Shown piece by piece: positions 10,416 to 21,639 of a stretch of DNA of 64,000 nucleotides; position 1 is the first letter of the stretch, and each line of letters starts with the position of its first letter. Where the stretch lies: NCBI GenBank assembly GCA_036250195.1, contig JAVHZZ010000004.1:250102028-250166027 (forward strand), written 5' to 3'. The stretch comes from Mixophyes australis (lineage: Eukaryota; Chordata; Amphibia; Anura; Limnodynastidae). The notes under the pieces are model-generated. The model searched no databases and was not told the origin of the DNA. It saw only the letters and a program-made list of their open reading frames with translations. The position numbers and the translations under genes are program-made.

Positions 10416-13020
10416 CTGTCCAGCAGGCTACAAGACAGACAACGGAGGTTTCCCAGCACATTGAACCCCAACATCCGCGGTCAGTAGATTTCTACTCGTT
10501 GGTCTTCCTAGTCTGGGTCACCTCATGTCTGTCTGAGGCACCTGACACGCGAATTTGTGAGTCTCAAGTATCATCTGATTAATATAATACAGTATTAACC
10601 CAATTTGTTTACTGTAATTGTATTGTTGATTAGATTTTTGAAAGATGATTGAATTTTGAGTGCATGTGTTTGTACCTATGTATGATGTATAAAGCATAAA
10701 AGTCACATAAGACATTGATCAAAGAAGCATGTAATGGAATAGAGGGATTTAGAGAGTTATTGTTTTGAACATTGAGTGAACATTTTAGACACCATCCCCA
10801 GAGGTATATCAAAGAAGGGAGATTCTGTAATCTGCCCAAATTGTGTAAGAGAGATTTCCAAAAGACCTTTGTCCCAGATACTGTCAAAGAAGCTATTTAG
10901 CACGGACATCCAGTACAAGGAGTCCACAGAACGGGACGTCCAGTGCAAGGACAACCCACAGAAACTAGATAAGAGTCCCGATTTGGACTCAACAGAATAC
11001 TGTCAATACGAGTAATATAGATAGTAAACAAATGACAGCAGCTCCCTCATAGATATGATGCACAAAGACTTAAGGAAATGGGGGAGTAGAAGGTCTGCAG
11101 GGAATTTTTCAAGAAAGCGGGGATAGCCAAAGATATGTGTGGATGGAGAAACAAAGGTGTTGCAAGTGGTAATGTGACAAGAACAAAGGGGTATTGAGAT
11201 CAAACCCCAAGAGATTGTTTGAGGTGGCACAGGAAAGTTAAGAGATCTGAAAAGTCGAAATATATGTGGATATGCTAAATGCATCGGAAGCTGAATAATG
11301 AATCAAGTAGGTTGTATATTATAAATGTATGTTTGATCCTGTGCAGCTGAATAAGTGAAATGTGCCCCTCCCTTATTCTGTGTAAATGATTTCAGTGTGT
11401 TGAGATAAGAAGCACACTGTTTTTTGTTTTTTGACAATGTATGTAAAATTGAAAAAATGTGTCCGGAGTGCTGATTGATGATAACATGTTGAAGCTAACT
11501 TGTATTTAGTGTAATGCTGGGACTTGTAGTTCCACAGCAGTAGGCTGGAAGATGTCAGTTAAGTTTTCTTTCTCTGTATGTGAGTTTTGTCTCCGTCTTA
11601 CTGCGTGTGAGAGAGATCCGTGATAATTCACATTGTTTGTTCTCTGTCTTAGTGCTCTATAAGGGAGATGTTTGATTTACTTTAAATCACAATGTTTGTC
11701 TGTCTTGTCCGTTTTTTACAAGAGACATGTTTCAAGGTTGAAAAAGTTGTACATTCATTGCTTAATGATAAGCTTTTAAAAAAAAAAAAAGATACAAAAG
11801 AAGTTTTAAAATGTTTGGTCCGATTGCACGGACAAGATTGTAAATAATGTACATTATCACTATAAGTACTAGTGTCAGAACAAAGCTGGCTGGGATCCAA
11901 CAAGCCGTTTCTGTATTTGAACAAAATAATTTTGTTTCTGAAGTTCAGAAATATAGCTTTCTCTTTAATGAAGTTGAGAATTGTGGGAGTGAGCTTACAT
12001 GCTGTTTTTATCTGTGTTAAAATGGCGCTGATGAATGTTCTCAGAAATCAGGAGGGTTTGTTATGCCTTTAAAGAAATGTTACGAGATAAAATGTTGTCT
12101 GTGAGCGAGACTTAAGTGAATATATTTTTACTTTGAACACGAAAATCACAGAATCTAGAAATATGTGTGAATATTTGGTCACGGGAGAGAGATTTTGTTG
12201 AGAAAATGTTGAATGATTTACAGACACAATGTATTGTGTCTAACGAGAGTACTCTGATTTATGAGACAGTGCTGCTTTTAAAATGGTTGAATACTTGGAA
12301 CCAAGATTCCAGATTGAATGTTTCTAAACCCGGAAATTTAATTAGTGTCATTTAAAAGGGCTGTACTAAGAGATGATAAGAAAGGAGTGGCTTTGAACAC
12401 TCGCCCAGGTCTCGTCACTTTGACATTCTCTATTTGTGAAATTAGGGACTGCCCCTTTGAGGAAATCAAGGCATGGAACGCATAGCGTCACAGTTAAGCT
12501 TTTAGCAGCTGTTCACTGGTTACCTGATAACAGTATACACGCATGTTACAGTTACAGTAATTCCTAGTAAATAAATGTTAATCTCTATGCAAAAGTTTTT
12601 TTATTCACAGGTCTCCAGCTGCAAAGACCCATTAGGCAATCCAGATTGCATTGATTTAACTTCCAATGCACCATCTTTGCACCACAACAAACATAAGTAT
12701 AAACTAATGAAGGATTTAAATAACGTAAACTCTTCTGAGTAATGATTACCTTGTTTTGGAAAGAGATATTAGAGTTTATGTGCTATTCGCATAGCAAATG
12801 CATGAACTAGGTGGTTTTTCTGTATGTGCAGAAAGCAAAAGGTTTTTATTTGTATCCTCATTACAGTTTTGAGTAAATCAGTGTTTGTAAAGACATTTAC
12901 TGCCCTTATTTACTGTGCTATAATTGTCATATACTGTAAATAATTCTTTTTATTGTGGGTATGGTAATGCATTGATGGGAATTCTATATTTTTACAGAAA
13001 TGAAAAAGATTTAAGACTTT
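10416..13020 (+). other. ERV leader and gag/pro/RT-N position, nothing recognisable
   Basis: This is where gag, protease and most of RT should be. I see no major homology region, no CCHC knuckle, no D-S/T-G and no YxDD. Frames are short and AT-rich, and an A12 run lies near 11,779. The stretch is either heavily decayed or replaced by unrelated sequence. Confidence 0.6.
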
Positions 13021-13029
13021 AAGAGCAAT

Positions 13030-13340
13030 TGTATGTGCTCCTGCATTAGCACTTCTGGATCATAGCAAGCCATTTATACTCTCCTCTGAGCAGAACCAAA
13101 TGTTTAACCAATTTTAAGCTGAAATAACTTCAGTGCCAGCACTGGCTTTGCCAGATTATGACAAGCCTTTCACATTATTTTGTTATGAAGTCAGTGCACA
13201 TGTACAAGGAGTACTGACACAAATACATGGTCGCAAGCTAAGGTCACTTGCATACTACTCTGCTTTAGTGCTTGAAAAGAGTATAGATATTGTGCTAGGA
13301 CACCCAGTTACCTTAACGGTATCGTACGTTGTGACAGAAA
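13030..13340 (+). pseudogene. ERV reverse transcriptase C-terminal (connection) fragment
   Basis: The plus strand reads ALALPDYDKPFTLFCYE followed by GVLTQIHGRKLRSLAYYSA, the conserved segment after the polymerase palm in class I retroviral Pol (an APALGLPDxxKPF...GVLTQ...AYxSK pattern). The catalytic palm lies upstream and is not recognisable. The initiating methionine of this frame is not a natural start; the fragment is part of a former Gag-Pol reading frame. A further block at about 14,130-14,190 (VTLKQCTMLNPAALL) is the usual segment before RNase H. Confidence 0.7.
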
Positions 13341-14321
13341 CCAAGCACAAGCAAAACATTTGTTACCGGCCAGATTTACTAAGTATGAAGATATACAGCA
13401 CAAAGGACATTCCCTCCTATTGTGAAATGAGTGACATATAACACTTGCCGAGCGCACTGTGTATTTTCTTCCTCCCTTTCCTTTTTTATTAGAAGACAAA
13501 AAAAAAAAAAAGGAAGCACAAGAGGCCCCAGAGCCTCTCATGTTCACAGATATATGTTAAGACCTTCAGACAAGGGGAATCTGAGTAAACTGTATTTTAA
13601 GTTTTTTAAAGGTCCAAGGGAGACCAGAGAGGGGAGTTCATTGATATTAGCAGGAGGAATATAGATTGCACGTTATTTTCCTTTGCTGTGCGCTGTAGAT
13701 GTGTACTAGACTAGAAAGGAAAGCCAAGTTTGGAAGAACCAGACTCAGGCCCATAGTAATGTATAGATCATTATACATAATTAGAAAATTCTAATATGAA
13801 AGTTTAACCCAACCAAATAAAGAAAAGAGCAACCCATGACTACAGGGGTTTATACCCAATGCAGGAATGTGTTTGTGAGTATTGTGGCCCAACACATTAT
13901 TATATACACTAATAGAACTGATGATGTGGCTTATTAACAGGTTATTTAAGCTAAGTGTTTCTCTTCCAGAAGAATTAAAGTTACCACATCTGTCTTAACC
14001 GTTGTACTGTACACTCCATCTAATGAGTGTAAACTTTGTGGAACTCAGAAACCAAGAACCTTTTCCTTGGATTCCACATGCTCCTTACTGAAGCCTATCC
14101 TAATGAAGTAGCACTGCTTACTCCCAGTAACGTTACACTTAAGCAGTGCACAATGTTGAATCCTGCTGCCTTATTGCAGCAAGTTTCAAAAGATGGGAGA
14201 AGTACCTGTATATATTGGGGTTACCCTAGGGATTTGGGGGAATTCCATTCCAGCTTGAACAGAAAGAAAGAAAAAAAAAAAATGCAAACAAAATTTTTCT
14301 GAACATGATTGCATAGAAATA

Positions 14322-14800
14322 ATGAAACAAGAATCTCTGGTTTTATCTCACATTAAAGATAAACCATTACCAGATGCAGACATCACTCTTTTTGTAGATG
14401 GTTCACACTATCACATAGATCCTGTCCCGTATACAGGGTGTGCTGTAACCACACACACAGAAATAGTGATTCAACAGACTCTACCGAGTCACATGTCAGC
14501 ACAAGAAGCTGAACTAAAGGCCCTGACACTTGCATGCATATATGAAAAAGGACAAAGAGTAAATATTTACACTGATTCAAGTTATGCATTTGTAATTGCG
14601 CATGATTATGGCCCTGTATGGAAAAGTAGGGACCTTATGGGTTCAGCAAGCAAACCAGTCAATATGATGAACATACCAGGACACTGTTCACTGCATTCCA
14701 GCTGTCCTCCAAACAGTGATGAAGGTGAAGACACACACAGAGATACTACCCCCGAAGCTAAGTGAAATAGACCAGGCCGCACGAGAAGCCGCCATAGCCC
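14322..14800 (+). pseudogene. ERV RNase H domain, partial
   Basis: The frame contains DADITLFVDGSHYHI (first acidic residue), then HMSAQEAELKALTLAC (Glu), then VNIYTDSSYAFVIAHDYGPVWK (third acidic residue), and then SASKPV. The family continues with helix E, HTKxxxEARGN and ADQAA; here a deletion and frame change leave only DQAAREAA near 14,770-14,790. The domain would remove RNA from the RNA/DNA hybrid during reverse transcription, but it lacks its last catalytic part. It sits between the RT tail and the integrase as in class I retroviruses. Confidence 0.8.
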
Positions 14801-14959
14801 CAGTACCCCAAGGGGAGTCTATTTACATGGTGACCCCCTGACCCCTGTTTGACCAGAGCACACTCCAACTTATGGAAAGACAAGCAACAGAAAATAAGAA
14901 AAAGACTTGGGCAATACATGGAGCACTAGAAGTGCAAGGAGTGGTGTAAAGGTCAGCGT

Positions 14960-15940
14960 TTGTGTCTGCCAAAAGTAGTTTATCCCATTATGGCCAATAT
15001 AGCACACGAGAAAGTGCATCTGGGAAAAGATGCTATGGTTGTACTCACTAGCAGCTTATGGATAGTACCAGGGTTCGCCCAAGCAGCACAGTCGTTAGTG
15101 GCAGAATGCCTAGTCTGTGCACAAAGTAACCCGAGTAAGTCTGTCCTATGGAAAAGCACACCCCAGACATAATATCCCTATAAGAGGATACAGATAGACT
15201 TTATAACTTCCCAAATGCTCGGGCTTTGAGAATGTGCTTGTCTGTGTCAACTTCTTTAGTCACTGGCTGGAGACATGGCTGTATAGAAAAGCAAATGCTA
15301 AAGCATTAGCCAAGAAAATTGCGAATGAGGTAATCTGATGATATGGTGTACCAGAGGTCATTGTAAGTGACAGAGGGATACACTTTACGGGGCAAGGATT
15401 CCAGAAACTATCACACCCCCTACAGATCCCAAAGTTCAGGATGTATGGAGCGCCTTAATGGTACACTGAAATTGAAAATGCAGAAAATAATGGCTGAAAC
15501 AGGTCTGCCATGGATCTCATGTTTACCTGCACTCAGTAAAAAATACTGCTAGGAAAGACACAGGTTTAACACCATATGAGATATTGTTTGGCACAGCAAA
15601 CAGAACAGGCTGTTATTTTCCATAGCAACTACACCATGTATATAGTGATTTGTTGAATTATGTTGCCTTATTATAGAAACAACTAACTGAAATACATGGT
15701 CAAATATTCTCCTCCATTGCAAACCCTAATTTTGATACAGGTACCCATAAACTGCACCCTGGGGGGCTGGGTGGTCGTGAGAAAGCACATCAGGAGAAGT
15801 CTTGAACCCAGATACAAGGGTCCTTATCAAGTCCTGTTGACGACTCCCATGGCAGTGAAAGTACAGGAAAGAGACACCTGGATTCACGCATTACACTGCA
15901 AAGTCTTCAAATCAGGGGAGTCTTGTTCTGATAAATAGAA
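14960..15940 (+). pseudogene. ERV integrase, broken into several frames
   Basis: The blocks are in order: an HHCC finger (AHEKVHLGKDAM, then CLVCAQSNPSK, 14,990-15,130); the first catalytic Asp in a QIDFI block near 15,190; a VSDRGIHFTGQGF-type block near 15,365 with the second Asp; the SSGCMERLNGTLKLKM block with the catalytic Glu near 15,440; and a C-terminal domain WVVVRKHIRRSLEPRYKGPY with WIHALHCK (15,750-15,900), the GPY-type module of gamma-like retroviruses. At least three stops or frame changes separate these, so it cannot make an active enzyme. It would join viral DNA to the chromosome. Confidence 0.85.
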
Positions 15941-16734
15941 ATGACTGTCTCATTGTATTGATATGTCTTGCCAGAATAATTGTGACTGAAGTAGGGATTA
16001 AGGCCTCCCTAACCCAGTATGAAACAGACAGTTAAGTGACATATTGCCTATGCCACTGTGAGAAACATATGGGAAGGAGTGCTCAACAATTTGCACTCAT
16101 AGTAGAGTAAACTCTGAAAATGTCTTTGTGCAGATGCATAACCTCATTGGTAAAGTTGTCAGTAATGATTCATGTTGGATATTGGAAATATTGGCATTAG
16201 TAGCAAATGGTTTTGCAATCCTGTTGATCGTATAGGTGATAATGAAACTAAATATATGGCTGATTAAGAAGTTACTGACACTTGATTGTTGTCTCTCCAA
16301 AAAGGGAACCACTGAAAATCCCGAACCTCTGATGATCACAGAAATTACTTCTGAAACCTGACCAGACTATGAGTGTCATGAATTATTTGGACTAGCAAAG
16401 CCAAAGAACTGCAGAGTTTGCAACAAGAAACTACTAAAGATTGAACAAAGGACATGCAAGGCCTGCAGAACTACTATAGACTCATTAACTACCTACTAAG
16501 AAACCATCTTTTCTAGACATGGACATTTGCCAAAATGCATCTCCTCATAAATCAAGTTAGGACAGGGAGGATCACAGGCTTATTAGTGGGGGATGAGTTG
16601 ACAGATTCCTAAGGGGACCAACTCTATGCATGTGGCCTCCTACATGTGTATAAGTACCTGCTTATTAAGAATGTGGTTCTATAGATAGGTAGGTAGGAGG
16701 AGAAAGGGTCGAAAATTGAATAAAAGATGGGAAA
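15941..16734 (+). pseudogene. ERV region after integrase: possible env tail remnant and polypurine tract
   Basis: Only about 0.8 kb separates integrase from the 3' LTR, too short for an envelope gene. Around 16,180-16,265 a hydrophobic stretch (LALVANGFAILLIV) could be the membrane anchor of a lost transmembrane subunit; this is tentative. The purine tract AAAAGATGGGAAA touches the 3' LTR at 16,722-16,734, and a second purine run lies at 16,690-16,708; either could prime plus-strand DNA synthesis. Confidence 0.4.
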
Positions 16735-17309
16735 TGTTAAATATGATTTTTTGTTAAGGCCTCATAAGGCCTTTGTTCAGCCATTTTATTGTAACTTGTA
16801 TAGAAATATTATTTGCTAGAAGAGATTATTCATTTTTCTGTTAACTTGCAGTTTTGCAATATGTGAGCCTATGGCCTTGAAGTTGAACTAATAGGGAACA
16901 CCTGAAGAATGTAACCAGTTATGAAAACAATAATGAGCTTCATATCCAGCTGGTAGTATGGGAGCTGTATCCATGGTGTTACACATAGCATATCTCCAAC
17001 TCCCCTTGAGATAAGAAATAATAGGCTCATCTGTCCTTAGAAGGGGGAGAAAAGTAAACACCTCAAGAATACGTGAGAAAGTTAATCAGTAGCGCTTCTC
17101 ATAAACTAGTGGTATAAACTATTGTATGCATATGACGTAGGATTCATTTCTTCAGTAGCCTATAAAAACCTGTATCTTTGTATCAATAAACTAGAGAATA
17201 TTCCTTGTATACAGAACTTGGTCTGTGTCAATTCTCTCCAGCTGATTGAAGCGCTTCCAGATATACTTGACACCACAGGCAGACTTGGGTCAGAATTTTA
17301 GATCTAACA
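16735..17309 (+). repeat. 3' LTR of the endogenous retrovirus
   Basis: It has 575 bp from TGTTAAATATG to GATCTAACA and is base-for-base identical to the 5' LTR except at 17,150. It is followed by AAAA, the same four bases that precede the 5' LTR. Confidence 0.95.
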
Positions 17310-19249
17310 AAAACAACACCTCTACCACCCAAAAACGCACAAAAAATGCAGACTAGATGTAAATTCTTTCCTGCCTTCAAATTCTATGTTTCTATGGTTC
17401 AGTTGTCATCAGTTGATTGATGACAATTGACTGACCATCAACTGCCAGCAAAGAAATGTCTGTAAACCTTCTCTGATCTATCGCATTAATTAAAACAATG
17501 ACTCTTCTGATCCCTGTATTTCTCTCTGTCCCATTAGATCAAAGCACTACATAGAAATGGGATCCATGAACTTCTTAAACATGGGCTAGATGAGAATTTA
17601 TATTGTGTGGATTTTTATGAGATTTTTATGAGATAAAAAAAATATATACTGGTACCTTGTATTCACTGTTCACTGAATCTGCCTGGGTCCCCGAAGCCTT
17701 TAACAGTCACACGACACTTAGCGCTGTACTTTATCCAATCTTCAGGTCTCACCCCCATAAACTTCCCATTCATATTCACAGTTCTTACATATCTTAAAGT
17801 CGGCTATATGTAACAAATATGTTATTCCTTCTCTGACCCTCACCCACACTACAGTTTAAAAGCTAGTTGCACATATAGTATAAAACAGACACACTCTTCC
17901 TCGCTAGTTTTTATTCAAACTTGGTTGTATCTTATAACAATCCTATCTGCCAAAAAAGCCCTTCTTACTAATAGATTATACAGGGCGTGACTACGCTGCA
18001 TCCAAGGGCACAAGGCTTTGGGGGGGCACAAACTTTTTACGGTTGCAAAATTGTGACGGAGAGGTATACACTGAAATAAATTATAAAATATAAGGGAATA
18101 GTTGTTCTCCAAACTGAAAAAAAAACATGAAGGCAAAATGTATTAAGGTTTAAATGTCACACTCTGACCTCCATCAGCTTTCATTTAAATTCCAGAATAA
18201 TGCCCACTTTTGTCTTGCAATTGTCTATTACTGCCACACCCCTTAGCAGACCATTAAATATATCCCCAAGTCAGGTCACTTTCATTTGTGCAACATTGCC
18301 AGCGTATTTTACTTGTTTAAACCTGATTCCACTAAACAACTTATCATCTTTCGCCAAACATCCTGCATTGGCTACTGTGACTTTTACCCCTAAAATACAA
18401 GGGAACTCATCTCTAAGCAAAGGGCAGAACCCACAGGTGGAATTTCACATAATTGAATCCCCCTAGCATCCTAGTTTACCCAGAAATCTATATTGGAGCA
18501 ATGCCAAGCGCATTAAATAAGTATTCTATACTTCACAATGCAACCTCTTTTACATGCATTCTCATCAAATAAATAATTATTTTATTTGCACCTTCTTTTA
18601 CGTTGTAACACTAATTGTTCTGCTGTTTATAAGATAACATTTTAAAATCTCCCAGGACTAGAAGATCGTTGTGGGTAGGATAGTGCTGGCACTTGTATGT
18701 GTTTTGTGACCTGTGTTTGCTTTCATCTCATTCACTGTAGGAGTCTAAATGACTGCATTGTGCTTTGAAAGGGAAATTCCTGATGATACAAGATGCTTGG
18801 AATCTCTCTGTGTCCCAGCTCTCTGCTGCCCCCTCCCTCTCTGAACTAGATCCAGAGACCGCTCATATTCTCAGGGATTCTATTTACCAGTCATACTATA
18901 ACCGACCCAACCATCTAGAAAGAGGGGTGGCTGCCTTTCATCTGAAACTGAGTGGGTGGAAGTTTTTAATGACTTCCACAGAAATAAAATTTCGTCAGCT
19001 TTTTGTCTCACTGTAAGTGGATATCAGAGAAATACAGATCCATTGTTTTGACGGGTTAACAGTTACACAATAATTCACGCACAAACTCCTGCAATATTCA
19101 TAGCAAACTTGCATATACCGTTGCAAGGAAACTATACTTTGTAATCACTGCAGATGAATGAACTGCACTAAGAAAACAATGTATGAGCATAAATTGTGTG
19201 TTTCTAGCAACTCATGGGTGTTGAAATGAAAGCGACCACATTGTACAGA
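17310..19249. other. Anonymous AT-rich DNA
   Basis: This includes the empty-site flank of the provirus. No gene or complete repeat is seen. A GGGGGGG patch near 18,020 follows CAGGGCGTGACTACGC, which could be one end of a hAT fragment, but no partner end was found. A 24-bp hairpin lies at about 17,404-17,427. Confidence 0.5.
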
Positions 19250-19740
19250 CAAGACCACTTCAATTGGCACCTATCCAGCCTCAGCCTAAAGACGCATTGA
19301 GATCGCAGTGCGCATGCGCCTCCTTCTGCTGCTTCTCTCTCCAGCTCCTTGTCTATGTGTGGTTGCCCCGCAGTCTGGGGAGAGTTGCTGCTCTTATTAC
19401 ATAAGTCAGGCAGCGTGGACTGCCGAAACTCCTTATTTCCGTCACTGTTCATCTAGGTAACATGCTGTTAGGACTCCCCAAGCCGAGTGGTAGTAGAGCT
19501 CCTGTAGAGGAGAATGTACAGGCTGCTGGAAGCGCTGAACACTGTTCTCTGCCGCCTCCATCTCTACAGTAGTCATCGCTTTATATTAGCAGATGAGGCT
19601 AGACTGGTTCATAGTAGAACTGGCGGATCAAACCAGCATTCAGGTCTTGAAAGGGGTTATTATTTTGTCCTGCAGCTCCGAGGAGGTCACCGTGTCAGTG
19701 TAATTGCTGCAGTATTGATTTGACTATTTTCAATGTCATT
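19250..19740. promoter_or_regulatory. Possible promoter/first-exon region with NRF1-type motif
   Basis: Within AT-rich, repeat-poor DNA this patch is more GC-rich and carries TGCGCATGCGCC (19,309-19,320), a close match to the NRF1 site found in vertebrate housekeeping promoters. Two ATG-started frames point away from each other: minus from 19,452 (82 codons, MNSDGNKEFRQS...) and plus from 19,514 (69 codons, MYRLLEALNTVL...). Neither matches a protein I recognise, and neither has an obvious repeat origin. A bidirectional promoter is possible, but so is chance. Confidence 0.3.
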
Positions 19741-20054
19741 ACATGTTGTTAATATATCTCAAGTGTTAGCTTTCCTGGACTGGAGACTGAGCAGACCGTA
19801 TGCATTCTTTATTATACTACAAATAAATAAGTGAAGTGGAAGAGTGTAAACAAACCCCACATGAGGAGTATTAATTCACCTGTCTTCTGAGTGAGAAAAC
19901 AAACCATATCCTTAAAACCACAATCTCCCTCTATCATTGTAGGGCTAAAATCTACTAGTAAATGATATTGTTTATTGACAGTATAATGTATGCAGTTGCT
20001 ACACTTAAAATAGTTTGTACCATCTACTGTATAATTTTGCTAACATGCTAGATG

Positions 20055-20161
20055 GAGCCCCGGAATAAATGGCTGCCTGGAGCAGCCCCTGGGGTGCTAC
20101 CAAGGGGGAAGAAGTGCATGTCAGTAGGTGGTAGTGAATGCAGTCATTTATTCCGGGGCTC
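20055..20161. repeat. 107-bp palindromic miniature element
   Basis: The termini GAGCCCCGGAATAAATG (20,055-20,071) are repeated exactly in inverted form at 20,145-20,161. The centre is unique. It looks like a miniature inverted-repeat element; no clear target duplication is seen. Confidence 0.6.
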
Positions 20162-20507
20162 GGTCAGGTCTGTAATAAAGAACTGACAAATCAATTGCAT
20201 TAGCCATATTAAAATGGGGATGAAGGGAGTGGTGTGTGAGTGGGAGGACCAATCCCAAGCTCCAGTTTGCGGCTTGTGATTGGTCCTACCGCTTGCACCC
20301 CCACGGTTATCAGCCAAGATGTGAGAGTAACAAAGGAGCCCCAGGAAAAGCGTCTGCCTTTAGCAACTCCTGGGAGTCTGGTTAAGGGGAGGAGCATGTT
20401 ATTAAGAAAATTTCAGTAAGTGGTAGTGCAACTTTAGGAAACGGCATTTACAGGACCATTAACCATCTGAATGGAAAAGGTCCAGTCTTAAAGGACCAGT
20501 AAAGGTC
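20162..20507. other. Stretch without recognisable feature
   Basis: No coding motif or RNA is seen. The segment is moderately GC-rich between about 20,220 and 20,400. Confidence 0.4.
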
Positions 20508-20760
20508 ACATGGTCGACAGTATTATTAGGTCTACAATTCAAATGTAGACAGTATTATAGGGTTAGGGATATTATTATTTACCTAATTATACTGTCTGCA
20601 TTTGAATTGTTGCCCTAATAGTACTGTCCACAATTGAATTGTCAACCTAATAATACTGTCTACATTTCAATCATAGGCCTAATAATACTGTCAAAGTCAT
20701 TATTGTTGACTTTCTAACCCTGTCTATATTATGATGTTGACCAATTAAATGTTGATCATG
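20508..20760. repeat. Degenerate tandem repeat (CTAATAATACTGTC motif)
   Basis: The motif AATACTGTCTACATTTGAAT and variants recur at about 20,520, 20,548, 20,585, 20,622, 20,655 and 20,685, some inverted. It is an old decayed simple array. Confidence 0.6.
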
Positions 20761-21139
20761 CTGAACATATGTATCACACCTGATCTATTCTAGTACCACA
20801 GCTATGCATATCATATAAGCATCATATAAGACTGCCTATTAACATGTTATATATGACTGCTCCAGTATTGCACCATTGTTTTTGAAACAGAAAGCTAGAA
20901 TACTCCTGTGACATGACAACTAGCTGGCCCATAAATTAGAGTCCATGCTTCTTTTCAGAAAACAAATACAGTAAAATCATAGTCACACAAATTAGGTTAT
21001 TCTAGTGGCAACAAGCCCCTGAATTATAGGGGGATAAACATCTCAAATTAATGATTTCTAGTTGAAAAATTTGAAACTGACATGAGACAATTATGGCACA
21101 TTAGCATACTTATCAGTTTTCATATACAATACTAACTGA

Positions 21140-21600
21140 AGTACCCGGCGTTGCTCGGGTATAAATCTTCAACTTATTAAGTTATCAATGAGTTGAATGT
21201 AACTGTCAACCTTTTAAAAATAATTAGCAGCTCTTCCAACACACCCATGAGGTGGCTACCCAGTGTAGTTTTTGTTTTTATATTAAATGTCACCCAAATC
21301 CATCCAGTCAAAGGTCCAGAACAGGCTCCCTGGGTCAAAGTTCTGACCAGTGTATATCAACGGGAGGTCCGACCGGGTCCCTAACCTCCTTAACCTGGCC
21401 AGGATCCAACTGGACCACCTCACATTGTTTTCATCCCAATCTGTGCAGGGGTGTCTGAATGCAGGCTCATAACAGGCTCCCCGGGTCACACATCGTACAC
21501 CAACGGGAGGTCGGGATCCTAACCCCCCTAAAACCTGTCCAGGATCATACTGGTCCACCTTGTGTTGGTTTCATCCCAATGTACATCCAAATAATTTTTA
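21140..21600. repeat. Old element with ACCCGGCGTTGCTCGGGT hairpin and internal duplication
   Basis: A short hairpin (ACCCG...CGGGT, about 21,143-21,162) is followed by two diverged copies of a unit of about 140 bp. Each contains AACAGGCTCCC, AACGGGAGGTC, CCAGGATC and TTTCATCCCAAT (about 21,319-21,450 and 21,471-21,585). This is the look of a non-autonomous repeat; its class is not established. Confidence 0.4.
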
Positions 21601-21639
21601 TATATAAGATATCATTTTATTGAACATTAGAGGTCAGGT

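Larger units (their letters stand above)
9817..17309 (+). mobile_element. Endogenous retrovirus, class I-like, nearly identical LTRs, defective inside
   Basis: A 7493-bp provirus is bounded by two 575-bp LTRs with TG...CA ends, flanked by AAAA on both sides (9813-9816, 17,310-17,313). A 4-bp duplication fits gammaretrovirus-like integrases. The order is 5' LTR, tRNA-Gln primer site, about 2.6 kb without recognisable gag, RT tail, RNase H, integrase with a GPY-type C-terminus, a short hydrophobic remnant, a purine tract and the 3' LTR. All coding regions have stops or shifts. The LTRs differ at a single base, which implies very recent integration or LTR gene conversion. Confidence 0.93.

Noticed and set aside
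17977..18100. CAGGGCGTGACTACGC as a hAT end
   Set aside because: No second end or duplication within reach.
18741..19016. Possible internal exon between CACTGTAG and CTGTAAGT
   Set aside because: No frame is open through the whole interval from the putative acceptor, and the protein is not recognised.
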